DNA from: Paraprevotella sp.
GTDB taxonomy: Bacteria; Bacteroidota; Bacteroidia; Bacteroidales; Bacteroidaceae
Direction of reading: 5' to 3'
Assembly (NCBI GenBank): GCA_017630975.1
Contig: JAGBUF010000178.1
Coordinates: forward strand, 1-6,624
Length of the DNA: 6,624 nt
Below are positions 1-6,624 of the stretch, one piece after another (the first letter of the stretch is position 1; every line of letters begins with the position of its first letter). A program made the position numbers and the translations under genes. The notes under the pieces were generated by a model. That model saw only the letters and a list, made by a program, of their open reading frames with translations, had not been told where the DNA came from and searched no databases.

Positions 1-112
1 CATCCCTTTGTTTATGCCGTTTTTTCATCCTTCTATACCTTTTTCTTAAAACAACTATGATTCATGTGCAAACAGAACTAAAACACAAAGTCACTATTTT
101 TTTGTTCTTTTA
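1..112. other. AT-rich intergenic region, no gene seen
   Basis: No open frame with coding character and no hairpin followed by a T-run was found here. The stretch is rich in short T and A runs, as Bacteroidetes intergenic DNA often is. Whatever gene lies to the left ends before the window begins. Nothing else can be supported. Confidence 0.6.
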
Positions 113-143
113 TTTGCAGTTACCTACTATTCAAGTATATTTG
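113..143 (+). promoter_or_regulatory. Bacteroidetes-type promoter (-33/-7) for the secreted-protein unit
   Basis: TTTG at 113-116 is followed by exactly 19 bases and then TATATTTG at 136-143. This matches the published Bacteroides housekeeping promoter pattern (TTTG, about 19-21 bases, TAnnTTTG) at every defined position. Transcription would be expected to start around 148-153, giving a 5' leader of about 105 bases before the ATG at 258. The match is seen directly; promoter activity is inferred. No competing full match was found between here and the start codon. Confidence 0.72.
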
Positions 144-178
144 CAAATTATAATAAACTGAACTTAATTGGTGATTGT

Positions 179-191
179 TCTCTTATAGAGA
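179..191 (+). other. small hairpin in the 5' leader
   Basis: TCTCT at 179-183 and AGAGA at 187-191 form a 5-bp perfect inverted repeat around the loop TAT, inside the predicted untranslated leader. The purine-rich GAGAGA run continues to about 196 and allows slipped pairings. It is short and AT-rich in context, so it may have no role. There is no T-run after it, so it is not a terminator. Confidence 0.25.
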
Positions 192-257
192 GAGAAAACA
201 AACTAACACAATAGAGAAACTAAAATTATATTAACCTATTTCTAATTTTTTAATCAC

Positions 258-3200
258 ATGAAAAGAAGACTACGAAACCTCTTGATGGCAGGAATAGCCA
301 TCTTGGGAAGCTGGAGTTACACTTCGGCTTACACTGTGGACGACTTGACATCCGCAGGTTGGACAAAAGTTGACAACATTGAGAATGTCGATGTTTCTGA
401 AAATTTATTTGTTTTTGTAGACGCAGGTTCATCCAACTATCTTATGACAGACCCTGGGGATGGAGGAAGAGCTATTTACAAAAATATAGCAGACCCTACT
501 ACTAACAAACATTATGCATGGTTACTAGAAGGAGCTGGAGGCACATACGCTATCAAAGGCTCAGACAGCCGTTTTTATTTCAACACAGGTAGTGCTGGGT
601 GGAACAACTACATGAGTGTTACTAATGATAATGCAAATTATATCTTCTCATTAGCTAATGGTAAATATTCAATAAAACGAACAACAGCCAATGAGTTCCT
701 CGGCCCATGGAACGACAACGGTGCCGTTGCTAATGACGGAGAAGGTATTGCTGCAAATAAAGGTGAAGCTAAAGCCCCTGGTTTTTATATTTACTATATG
801 TCAAAAGAGGACTTCTGGCCTACTCCAACAGATGAAGTAAAAGAATTACTGAGTACTGCAACACCGGAAAGTCCTGTTGACATAACACACCTCTTAACCA
901 ATTCTAATTTTTCGGAAGACGTCGCAATAGGTTGGAATCGCAAATCCCCTTGTAATTGGTATAATAGTAATGGTGTAGACGGAACTCGTTTTGTTGAATT
1001 TTGTGATTGGAATGCAGGTTCTTGGAATGGTTCAATATCGCAAACCATATACGGGATACCCAATGGAACATATAAAGTGAAAGCCGTAGGACAAGCCGCA
1101 AATTCAAATGTTACTGTTACCCTTACGGCAAATGGAGTATCTAATAATCTAAATTGCATAGGTGATACAGGTGGCAACGTTGCTATAGGCGGTGAAGTTG
1201 TAGCTGCTGGTAGTGGACATGCTGGTTGGCAGTATATGGAAGTAGAATGTAACGTAACAGACGGTACATTGAATGTTATCGGAAACGCGACCTCTAACTC
1301 ACAATATCGTTGGGCTAATTTTGACTATGTTACAGTTTCGTGCCTTCAAGTTTTTGATTTATCCTCATATATCACTTTGTATGAAGAAGCTTTATCCAAT
1401 GCACAAAACATGCTTACAACATCGGAACAGTTGGAAACTTCTGTCAAAACAGCTCTTAATACGACCATCAATACTTATAATAGCGTAGACCAAACCAGTC
1501 AAGTTGCATTGGAAGAAGCAATAGCAGCAATCAATACAGCAATCAACAACTGCAACACATCTATATCAGCTTACGCATCAGCAAAAGCATATCTTGATAA
1601 GATGGCTACTGCACTTGAGGGAACGAATGTATATACCCAAGATGCTTATGACGAAAAATATGGTACATGGTTGGCAGAATATAATGCCGGAACGTTAGCC
1701 ACATCCACTGCAAGCACTTTGAATGCTGATATGGCTTATAACACAGGATGGCACGCAGCTAGCAACATTGACGACATACTTCTTTCTACGTGGACTATTG
1801 GTGGAACAAAAGCATACGATTTTAATACATCTTTATACATCAACACATGGTCGACAGAAGGTGCCACCGACGGTTCTGAGTTCCTTGCTCCGTTCTTTGA
1901 GTATTGGGTAGGAGATGGCGATGTACTTGCTGCAAATAACATCCAATCTACCATTACAGGTTTAGAACCCAATGCCACATATTCATTCACTATTCGTGCA
2001 CGTGTTCGCCAGACTAACAATAAAACGAAGATTGAGAATGGTATCACCATGCAAGTTGGCAATGGTACTCCGGTAGATATCAGTTCAGGAGCGCAGTTCA
2101 GTACATCTCAATTCTTTATTGGAAACTTTAGTGCAGTGGGTCAAACCGATGCCGAAGGAACATTGACTACCACCATCACAGTGGCTGCAAACAGCAACAT
2201 TTCATGGTTGTCATTCTACAACGCAAAATATACAGAGGGCGAAGACTTATCTGCTTACATTGCTGACTACGAATTTGCTCTCGCCAATGCACAAACAGCA
2301 TTGACTAAAAACATGGATCCAAAATTACGCTCTAATTTACAAGATGCCGTAAATACATACTCATCTGTAGATACCACCGACAAAGCTGCTTTGATTGCAG
2401 CCAAAGAGGCATTGGAAGCAGCTAACAACTCAGACATCGCTAAGAGTATTGCTGAACTTGAATGCTCAAGTATTACAGGATGGAGTAAAACCGGAAATAG
2501 TGCCATTTTGCAAGTTAACACATGGTCCACTGAAGGTGGAACCGATGGCTCGAACATGACCACTCCTTTCATAGAAAATTGGCAAGGAAAAGAAAACGGT
2601 GCTTTGGGTGACGCTGTCATTACTTATACTTTAACCGATCAGGCTCAAGGTTACTATAGAGTTTCTGCCTTGATTCGTTCCTTGAACGAGAATGGTGGAG
2701 CAGCTCCGGCTGGTACATTTATCTTCGCGAATACTGCCATTGAGCGTGCTTATAATGGTACAGCTTGTACCAACGGTGTATATGACGAACCGGAAGTTTA
2801 TGGCTATGTAGGCGCTGACGGCAACTTGTCTATCGGTATCAAGATTATCCGCGGTAACGTGAACTGGGTTTCATTCAAGAACTTCAAAGTAGAGTACGTT
2901 GGTACTACCCTCACAGCTGAAATGGTTAGCAACTTGACAGAAGAAGCTCCGTCGTTCACATACAACGTAACGGCTCAAGCGACTCTTGACGCAGCTGTCA
3001 ACGCACTTTCTTCTTTGACCAACGACAACTACGTAGCAGCAGGTTCAGCTATTGAAACGGCTTACCATGAAAGAGATATTGACTTGAGTGGGTTGAATAC
3101 TGCTATCGCAGATGCTGAAGCTGAAGCAAATGGTAAGGTTCTTGGATTCGCTGCAGGCGAGTATGCTCCTTATAATAATATTGAGGTTATTACTGCCCTT

Positions 3201-4412
3201 GCAACAGCTAAAGCCATTGACCAAACAACTGTAACTGACCAAACCATAATCATTAATGCGATAAATGCATTGTCCACTGCTTCATGGACTGAGAACACAG
3301 AAGAAATGAATGCCATTTATGACGGTTCGTTTGAATACGCATACTCTACCAGTGGTAACGTTAAACCATTCGGATGGCATGCTGATGGTGATCGCGACAA
3401 TGCTACAAACGTTCGTTATATGTGGGACGCTGCAACCAACGCAGGATTGAATGCTACGTCTACAGGTAAGGCGCTGTTCACTAAGTATGAAGCATATTAT
3501 GGTCAAGAAGAAGGTTACACCATGCCATTGAAGGCAAACACCATCTATGAGTTGACATTCGTTTACGGCGGATGGAACGATTGTAAAAGAGATGGTTACG
3601 TAACCATGACCGATCCAAACGGGGCAAACATTGAGGTAACAGTAAGCAGATTGCCACTTGACGCAGTTAACGGACACCAAGACGCATCTGTATGGAAGAG
3701 TTACAAAGCAAGATTCCAAACAAGCGATGCAGGTAATTACGTTCTCGGATTACGTAAAGACAATGACGTTTCTACAGTACAAAGTCAATACGTTTATGGT
3801 GACATGAAGTTGTTTACCGCTAAGGCTGAAAATATTGACTTTACCTTCAAGGCAGACTACGGAACATTGATTCTTCCGTTCGACGCGGATTTACAGGAAG
3901 GTATGGAAGCATACACTTGTTCCGAAAAAGAGGATAATGGATTTACATTAAGTCTGACACCAGCAGAAAGTTTCGCAGCCAACACTCCGTACATTGTTAA
4001 GAAGACAGGTGCAACTACCGACTATACATTTAGCGGCATCGCATTCAGTCTCGCCGACAACTATACCGAAGGTTTATTGACCGGAACACTCGTTGACATG
4101 ATAGCTCCTATAGGTTCATTGGTATTGCAAAACCAACCGACCGGTTTAGGTTTCTATGGTGTAGAGACAAATAATATTACAGTAAAAGCCAACCGCGTAT
4201 ATGTCACAGAGGAAGCAGCCGGCATCAATGTTCAAACCTTATTGTTACCAGGCATCGAATCCGGTATCAATGACACAAAAGTAGCGGATGCAACAGTAGA
4301 TGTTTATACCATTGATGGCATAAGAGTGAAGAAATCTGTTAATGCAACAGAAGCTCTTCAAGGTCTGAGCAAGGGTCTTTACATTGTAGGAGGAAAAAAA
4401 GTAGTAAAATAA
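258..4412 (+). CDS. large secreted multidomain surface protein, probably carbohydrate-binding or adhesive
   Basis: This 1384-residue protein was not matched to a named family. A signal peptide is clear: basic MKRRLR, a hydrophobic core (LLMAGIAILG), then cleavage probably after TSA24. There is no lipobox Cys, so signal peptidase I is expected. Residues about 35-187 form a beta-rich, trefoil-like domain. Four jelly-roll-like domains follow at about 206-363, 495-658, 732-882 and 1016-1188. Each holds an equivalent strand (GIPNGTYKV, LEPNATYSF, QAQGYYRV, KANTIYEL), and the first three end in a W-x-x/S-F motif. Helical spacers, FIVAR-like in pattern, separate them at about 366-490, 662-728 and 886-1008. 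A beta domain (about 1192-1330) and a sorting-like tail (1343-1384) close the protein. No catalytic motif was recognised. The ATG at 258 is chosen because it directly precedes the signal peptide; there is no Shine-Dalgarno, as is usual in this phylum. The export call is firm; ligand binding is inferred from domain types. Confidence 0.85.
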   Translation: MKRRLRNLLMAGIAILGSWSYTSAYTVDDLTSAGWTKVDNIENVDVSENLFVFVDAGSSNYLMTDPGDGGRAIYKNIADPTTNKHYAWLLEGAGGTYAIKGSDSRFYFNTGSAGWNNYMSVTNDNANYIFSLANGKYSIKRTTANEFLGPWNDNGAVANDGEGIAANKGEAKAPGFYIYYMSKEDFWPTPTDEVKELLSTATPESPVDITHLLTNSNFSEDVAIGWNRKSPCNWYNSNGVDGTRFVEFCDWNAGSWNGSISQTIYGIPNGTYKVKAVGQAANSNVTVTLTANGVSNNLNCIGDTGGNVAIGGEVVAAGSGHAGWQYMEVECNVTDGTLNVIGNATSNSQYRWANFDYVTVSCLQVFDLSSYITLYEEALSNAQNMLTTSEQLETSVKTALNTTINTYNSVDQTSQVALEEAIAAINTAINNCNTSISAYASAKAYLDKMATALEGTNVYTQDAYDEKYGTWLAEYNAGTLATSTASTLNADMAYNTGWHAASNIDDILLSTWTIGGTKAYDFNTSLYINTWSTEGATDGSEFLAPFFEYWVGDGDVLAANNIQSTITGLEPNATYSFTIRARVRQTNNKTKIENGITMQVGNGTPVDISSGAQFSTSQFFIGNFSAVGQTDAEGTLTTTITVAANSNISWLSFYNAKYTEGEDLSAYIADYEFALANAQTALTKNMDPKLRSNLQDAVNTYSSVDTTDKAALIAAKEALEAANNSDIAKSIAELECSSITGWSKTGNSAILQVNTWSTEGGTDGSNMTTPFIENWQGKENGALGDAVITYTLTDQAQGYYRVSALIRSLNENGGAAPAGTFIFANTAIERAYNGTACTNGVYDEPEVYGYVGADGNLSIGIKIIRGNVNWVSFKNFKVEYVGTTLTAEMVSNLTEEAPSFTYNVTAQATLDAAVNALSSLTNDNYVAAGSAIETAYHERDIDLSGLNTAIADAEAEANGKVLGFAAGEYAPYNNIEVITALATAKAIDQTTVTDQTIIINAINALSTASWTENTEEMNAIYDGSFEYAYSTSGNVKPFGWHADGDRDNATNVRYMWDAATNAGLNATSTGKALFTKYEAYYGQEEGYTMPLKANTIYELTFVYGGWNDCKRDGYVTMTDPNGANIEVTVSRLPLDAVNGHQDASVWKSYKARFQTSDAGNYVLGLRKDNDVSTVQSQYVYGDMKLFTAKAENIDFTFKADYGTLILPFDADLQEGMEAYTCSEKEDNGFTLSLTPAESFAANTPYIVKKTGATTDYTFSGIAFSLADNYTEGLLTGTLVDMIAPIGSLVLQNQPTGLGFYGVETNNITVKANRVYVTEEAAGINVQTLLLPGIESGINDTKVADATVDVYTIDGIRVKKSVNATEALQGLSKGLYIVGGKKVVK
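1359..1547 (+). repeat. helical spacer unit, copy 1 (residues 368-430)
   Basis: This segment encodes a predicted helical stretch with the pattern LSxYIxxYExALxNAQxxLT, then NTYxSVDxT, then an Ala-rich helix. The same pattern recurs at residues 664-724 in the same order and with nearly the same spacing, so the two are diverged copies of one unit. Each copy directly follows the end of a jelly-roll-like domain. A rigid spacer role is inferred from composition and position. Confidence 0.75.
1842..1877 (+). repeat. NTWSTEG-TDGS motif, copy 1
   Basis: Codons 529-540 encode NTWSTEGATDGS within the second jelly-roll-like domain. The matching motif at 2517-2552 agrees at 11 of 12 residues and 29 of 36 bases by hand count. 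Five of the seven base differences are third-position changes that keep the amino acid. The motif is followed in both copies by a PF-x-E-x-W sequence. Selection on a surface loop, possibly binding, is inferred. Confidence 0.8.
2247..2429 (+). repeat. helical spacer unit, copy 2 (residues 664-724)
   Basis: Partner of the unit at 1359-1547. It shares the opening LSxYIxxYExALxNAQxxLT, the NTYSSVD turn and a closing Ala/Glu-rich helix. It is shorter than the first spacer, which carries an extra segment up to about residue 490. The third spacer (residues 886-1008) is related only in general character and contains a different FIVAR-like stretch. Confidence 0.75.
2517..2552 (+). repeat. NTWSTEG-TDGS motif, copy 2
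   Basis: Codons 754-765 encode NTWSTEGGTDGS in the third jelly-roll-like domain, matching the motif at 1842-1877. The neighbouring sequence is much less conserved between the two domains, so this short block stands out as the best-kept part of the duplication. Confidence 0.8.
4284..4409 (+). other. C-terminal sorting-tail-like region (residues 1343-1384)
   Basis: The tail reads as a strand (ATVDVYTIDGIRV), a short Ala/Leu segment, then LSKGLYIVGGKK and a basic end. This order resembles the type A sorting domain of type IX secretion substrates (V-x-V-Y-x-x-x-G, then L-x-x-G-x-Y-I-V), but it is cut short: it stops almost at once after the YIV strand. Short versions of this kind are common on exported Bacteroidales proteins. 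Whether it directs type IX export, anchors the protein, or is just a relic domain cannot be told here. Confidence 0.6.
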
Positions 4413-4430
4413 TCTATTAAACGTATTGTT

Positions 4431-4592
4431 ATGGAAAAGACTCAATATATCAGTCCTGAAACTATGATTTGCAACATTGAAACACAAAACATGCTGGCAC
4501 TTTCAGCTATTGATGGTGGTGTTGCAGACGAGAACTACGAAGTTCTAATCAACGAGAACAAATTTACAGATATTTGGGGAAACGAATTGTAA
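4431..4592 (+). CDS. 53-residue protein of unknown function with a double-glycine motif
   Basis: The frame starts MEKTQYISPETMICNIETQN, continues with MLALSAIDGG at residues 21-30, and ends in an acidic region rich in Asp, Glu and Asn (VADENYEV to WGNEL). It has no signal peptide and no membrane segment. It lies 18 bases after the large gene and just before a strong terminator, so it is probably co-transcribed. Codon use resembles the neighbouring gene and the stop is 20 bases before the terminator stem, which supports it being real. Short Bacteroidales proteins with a K-x-Y-x-x-P-x-x-x-x-x-x-I-E start and a central LALS or similar block are familiar as uncharacterised proteins. The LALSAIDGG stretch resembles the end of a double-glycine leader, which would leave a 23-residue acidic peptide after cleavage, but no peptidase-transporter is in the window. 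Function is unknown. Confidence 0.65.
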   Translation: MEKTQYISPETMICNIETQNMLALSAIDGGVADENYEVLINENKFTDIWGNEL

Positions 4593-4601
4593 AGTAAACA
4601 A

Positions 4602-4613
4602 TTATCATGATAA
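4602..4613. repeat. 12-bp perfect palindrome
   Basis: TTATCATGATAA is a perfect inverted repeat just after the small gene and touching the base of the terminator stem. A related CAATTATCAT sequence recurs at about 4726-4735, next to the opposite terminator. Its position between stop codon and terminator suggests chance or part of the transcript end rather than an operator. Confidence 0.3.
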
Positions 4614-4645
4614 AGTCCGCTCTTCGCTTGAAGAGCGGACTTTTT
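4612..4645 (+). terminator. intrinsic terminator of the secreted-protein unit
   Basis: AAAGTCCGCTCTTC (4612-4625) pairs perfectly with GAAGAGCGGACTTT (4630-4643) over 14 bp around the loop GCTT, and the run of T continues to 4645. Stem length, GC core and T-run fit a Rho-independent terminator reading rightward. The minus-strand tail is only three T residues, so it would be weaker in that direction. Confidence 0.9.
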
Positions 4646-4736
4646 ATATACTCCTCTCCCTCATTAAGAATGCGTAACCACACACATTTGTATCTGTGAT
4701 GAACGACAAAACATTCTGCTACATCCAATTATCATC

Positions 4737-4767
4737 AAAAAAGGTGCGTCCCCACGGGAACGCACCT
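4737..4767 (-). terminator. intrinsic terminator of rpoC
   Basis: On the minus strand AGGTGCGT (4767-4760) pairs with ACGCACCT (4749-4742), with two further C-G pairs inside after one mismatch. Six T residues follow, seen as A at 4737-4742 on the plus strand and overlapping the stem base by one. The hairpin begins 24 bases after the rpoC stop. The plus-strand side lacks a clean T-run, so the direction is leftward. Confidence 0.87.
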
Positions 4768-4791
4768 CATTATATTAGGAATTCAAATTGA

Positions 4792-6624
4792 TTATTCCTC
4801 TTCTTCTGCATCAAGGACAGACTTACGATTCGCCATCAAGCGATCATAATCTTCCTTGCTACCTACTACAATCTTACCAAACTCGCGAAGACCTGTACCT
4901 GCCGGAATCAAATGACCGCAGATCACATTCTCCTTCATACCTTCAAGCTTGTCAGACTTACCATTGATTGCTGCATCGTTCAACACCTTTGTGGTTTCCT
5001 GGAAGGAAGCCGCAGACATAAAGCTTGAAGTCTGCAATGCTGCACGAGTGATACCTTGCAAAATTTGAATAGATGTAGCCGGCATCGCATCACGAACTTG
5101 TACCAAACGCAAATCTTTACGTTTCAAGGTAGAGTTCTCATCGCGCAATTTACGTGCAGTCACAATCATACCCGGTTGCATTACCTCTGAGTCACCGGCG
5201 TCAACAACGACTTTCTTTCCCCAAATTCTATCATTTTCCTCAGAGAAATCAAGTTTGTCTACAATTTGCTGTTCCAAGAAGCGGGTATCTCCCGGTTCAT
5301 CAATTTGTACCTTACGCATCATCTGACGAACAATTACCTCAAAGTGTTTGTCATTGATCTTCACACCCTGCATACGGTATACATCCTGAATCTCGTTCAC
5401 AATGTATTCTTGTACGGCAGTAGGACCCTTGATAGCCAAGATATCAGCCGGTGTAATCGCACCATCAGACAAAGGAGTACCTGCACGCACATAGTCGTTC
5501 TCTTGTACGAGGATCTGCTTTGACAGAGGAACAAGATACTTCTTCACCTCACCCAATTTGGAAGTGATGGTAATTTCACGGTTACCACGCTTCAATTTAC
5601 CCAAGGTAACCTCACCATCGATTTCAGAAACAACAGATGGGTTAGACGGGTTACGAGCTTCGAACAACTCGGTCACACGAGGAAGACCTCCGGTGATATC
5701 GCCTGCCTTTCCGACAGCACGTGGAATCTTCACCAATACATCACCGGCTTTCACCAATTGATTGTCCTCTACAGACAAACGACCACCGATAGGGAAGTTG
5801 TAAGTACGGATCAATTCGCCATTCTCATCAAGAATATGCGCAGAAGGAACCTTAGCCTTATCCTTAGATTCAATGATAATCATCTCACGGAGACCTGTTG
5901 TATCGTCCGAATCCACACGATAGGTAACACCCTCAATCACATCTTCAAATTGGATTCTACCGGCTGTTTCTGTTACGATTACAGCATTAAATGGATCCCA
6001 TTTAGCCACCATATCGCCCTTCTTCACCTTGTCACCCTCATTGAAGTACAGTGTAGAACCATAAGGAACGTTCTGTGCAAGAAGAACAATATCTGTATTC
6101 ACATCAACGAAACGAACTTCTGCCAAACGGCCAACAACCATCTTCGCAGGATTTCCCATTTCGTCAATGATGTCTACTGTACGCAACTCATCAAATTCTA
6201 TCTTAGAATCATATTTTGCCATGATAGTAGCATTGGCTGCTGCATTTGAAGCCACACCACCGGCGTGGAACGTACGGAGTGTCAACTGTGTACCCGGCTC
6301 ACCGATAGACTGTGCCGCAATAACTCCGACAGCCTCACCTTTCTGTACCATACGGCTGGTCGCCAAGTTACGTCCGTAACACTTCATACATACTCCCTTC
6401 TTGCTTTCACAAGTCAATACAGAACGGATTTCAACGCTCTCTATTGGAGAGTTCTCGATGGCTTGAGCATTATCTTCTGTAATCTCTTCTCCAGCCTTGA
6501 CAATCAATTCACCTGTAGAAGGATTGATAACATCATGTACTGATACGCGACCCAAGATACGCTCATACAATGAAGAAATCACCTTATCACCGTTCTTCAA
6601 AGCTGTACATACCAAACCACGCAA
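4792..6624 (-). CDS. rpoC: DNA-directed RNA polymerase subunit beta', C-terminal part
   Basis: This is the last 610 residues of RpoC, the beta' subunit of cytoplasmic RNA polymerase; the N-terminal part, with the catalytic NADFDGD motif, lies beyond the right edge, so the frame is open at 6624. Numbering from that edge, Cys72, Cys79 and Cys82 (C-x6-C-x2-C) are three of the four ligands of the second zinc site; the fourth should lie just outside. Residues 96-123 ([16 protein letters not shown], then QLTLRTFH) are conserved region G and the start of the trigger loop. A long insertion of about 180 residues follows, equivalent to the SI3 element of E. coli, before DITGGLPRV at 309-317. [20 protein letters not shown] (408-427) and [15 protein letters not shown] (534-548) are clear region H signatures. 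The protein ends in an acidic tail, DAEEEE. rpoB should lie upstream, outside the window. Confidence 0.98.
   Translation of the reverse strand: MRGLVCTALKNGDKVISSLYERILGRVSVHDVINPSTGELIVKAGEEITEDNAQAIENSPIESVEIRSVLTCESKKGVCMKCYGRNLATSRMVQKGEAVGVIAAQSIGEPGTQLTLRTFHAGGVASNAAANATIMAKYDSKIEFDELRTVDIIDEMGNPAKMVVGRLAEVRFVDVNTDIVLLAQNVPYGSTLYFNEGDKVKKGDMVAKWDPFNAVIVTETAGRIQFEDVIEGVTYRVDSDDTTGLREMIIIESKDKAKVPSAHILDENGELIRTYNFPIGGRLSVEDNQLVKAGDVLVKIPRAVGKAGDITGGLPRVTELFEARNPSNPSVVSEIDGEVTLGKLKRGNREITITSKLGEVKKYLVPLSKQILVQENDYVRAGTPLSDGAITPADILAIKGPTAVQEYIVNEIQDVYRMQGVKINDKHFEVIVRQMMRKVQIDEPGDTRFLEQQIVDKLDFSEENDRIWGKKVVVDAGDSEVMQPGMIVTARKLRDENSTLKRKDLRLVQVRDAMPATSIQILQGITRAALQTSSFMSAASFQETTKVLNDAAINGKSDKLEGMKENVICGHLIPAGTGLREFGKIVVGSKEDYDRLMANRKSVLDAEEEE

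Noticed and set aside
1..257. Riboswitch, tRNA or other structured RNA upstream of the large gene
   Set aside because: Only one short 5-bp hairpin is visible, with no clover-leaf, no conserved riboswitch core and no attenuator-like T-run.
258..330. Lipoprotein signal in the large protein
   Set aside because: There is no Cys near the predicted cleavage site; TSA followed by Tyr fits signal peptidase I.
794..1177. 127-codon minus-strand open frame inside the large gene
   Set aside because: It lies wholly antisense to a well-supported coding sequence, has no recognisable domain, and its composition is that of a shadow frame. The same applies to the minus-strand frames at 1736-2062, 2267-2620 and 3282-3719.
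258..4412. A glycosidase or peptidase domain in the large protein
   Set aside because: No catalytic signature was seen; the sequence consists of beta-rich binding-type domains, helical spacers and a tail. A structure-based search could overturn this.
4464..4475. Cys14 of the small protein as a lipobox
   Set aside because: The residues before it (PETMI) do not fit L-A/S-G/A-C and there is no basic start with a hydrophobic stretch, so lipoprotein export is not supported.
4245..4487. 80-codon minus-strand frame spanning the gap between the two plus-strand genes
   Set aside because: It overlaps the conserved sorting-like tail and the start of the small gene, has low-complexity Phe/Tyr/Ser-rich content, and is not supported by any promoter match.
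5758..6249. 163-codon plus-strand open frame opposite rpoC
   Set aside because: It is antisense to strongly conserved RpoC sequence, rich in His, Cys and Ile without any domain pattern, and has no promoter or terminator of its own.
1..6624. CRISPR array, insertion sequence or attachment site
   Set aside because: No spaced direct repeats, transposase frame, terminal inverted repeats or tRNA-end duplication were found on either strand.

Overview
The window looks like chromosomal DNA from a member of Bacteroidota, most likely order Bacteroidales (a Bacteroides, Phocaeicola or Prevotella-type organism). Three observations support this. The RpoC carries a long insertion in the trigger loop and ends in an acidic tail. 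The only convincing promoter fits the Bacteroidetes -33/-7 pattern (TTTG, 19 bases, TAnnTTTG). The large secreted protein has a multidomain layout and C-terminal tail typical of that group. No Shine-Dalgarno sequence precedes either plus-strand start, which is also normal there. Genus or species cannot be fixed from this window.

Layout. Positions 1-257 are an AT-rich intergenic and leader region with a promoter at 113-143. Positions 258-4412 (+) encode a 1384-residue exported protein. It has a signal peptide, an N-terminal beta-rich domain, four jelly-roll-like domains alternating with three helical spacers, a C-terminal beta domain, and a short tail resembling a type IX secretion sorting domain. 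Eighteen bases further on, 4431-4592 (+) encodes a 53-residue protein of unknown function, and a strong intrinsic terminator follows at 4612-4645. These two genes probably form one transcription unit. Positions 4646-4736 hold no recognisable feature. A minus-strand terminator (4737-4767) ends rpoC, whose C-terminal 610 codons fill 4792-6624 and continue past the window edge.

The window therefore joins a core housekeeping gene (RNA polymerase beta') tail to tail with an accessory surface-protein unit, each side with its own terminator. The large protein is best read as a cell-surface or secreted binding/adhesion protein. No catalytic domain was recognised, and its ligand cannot be told from sequence. 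The points most worth following up are the small downstream protein, which has a double-glycine motif, and the duplicated domain units with a base-composition shift inside the large gene.
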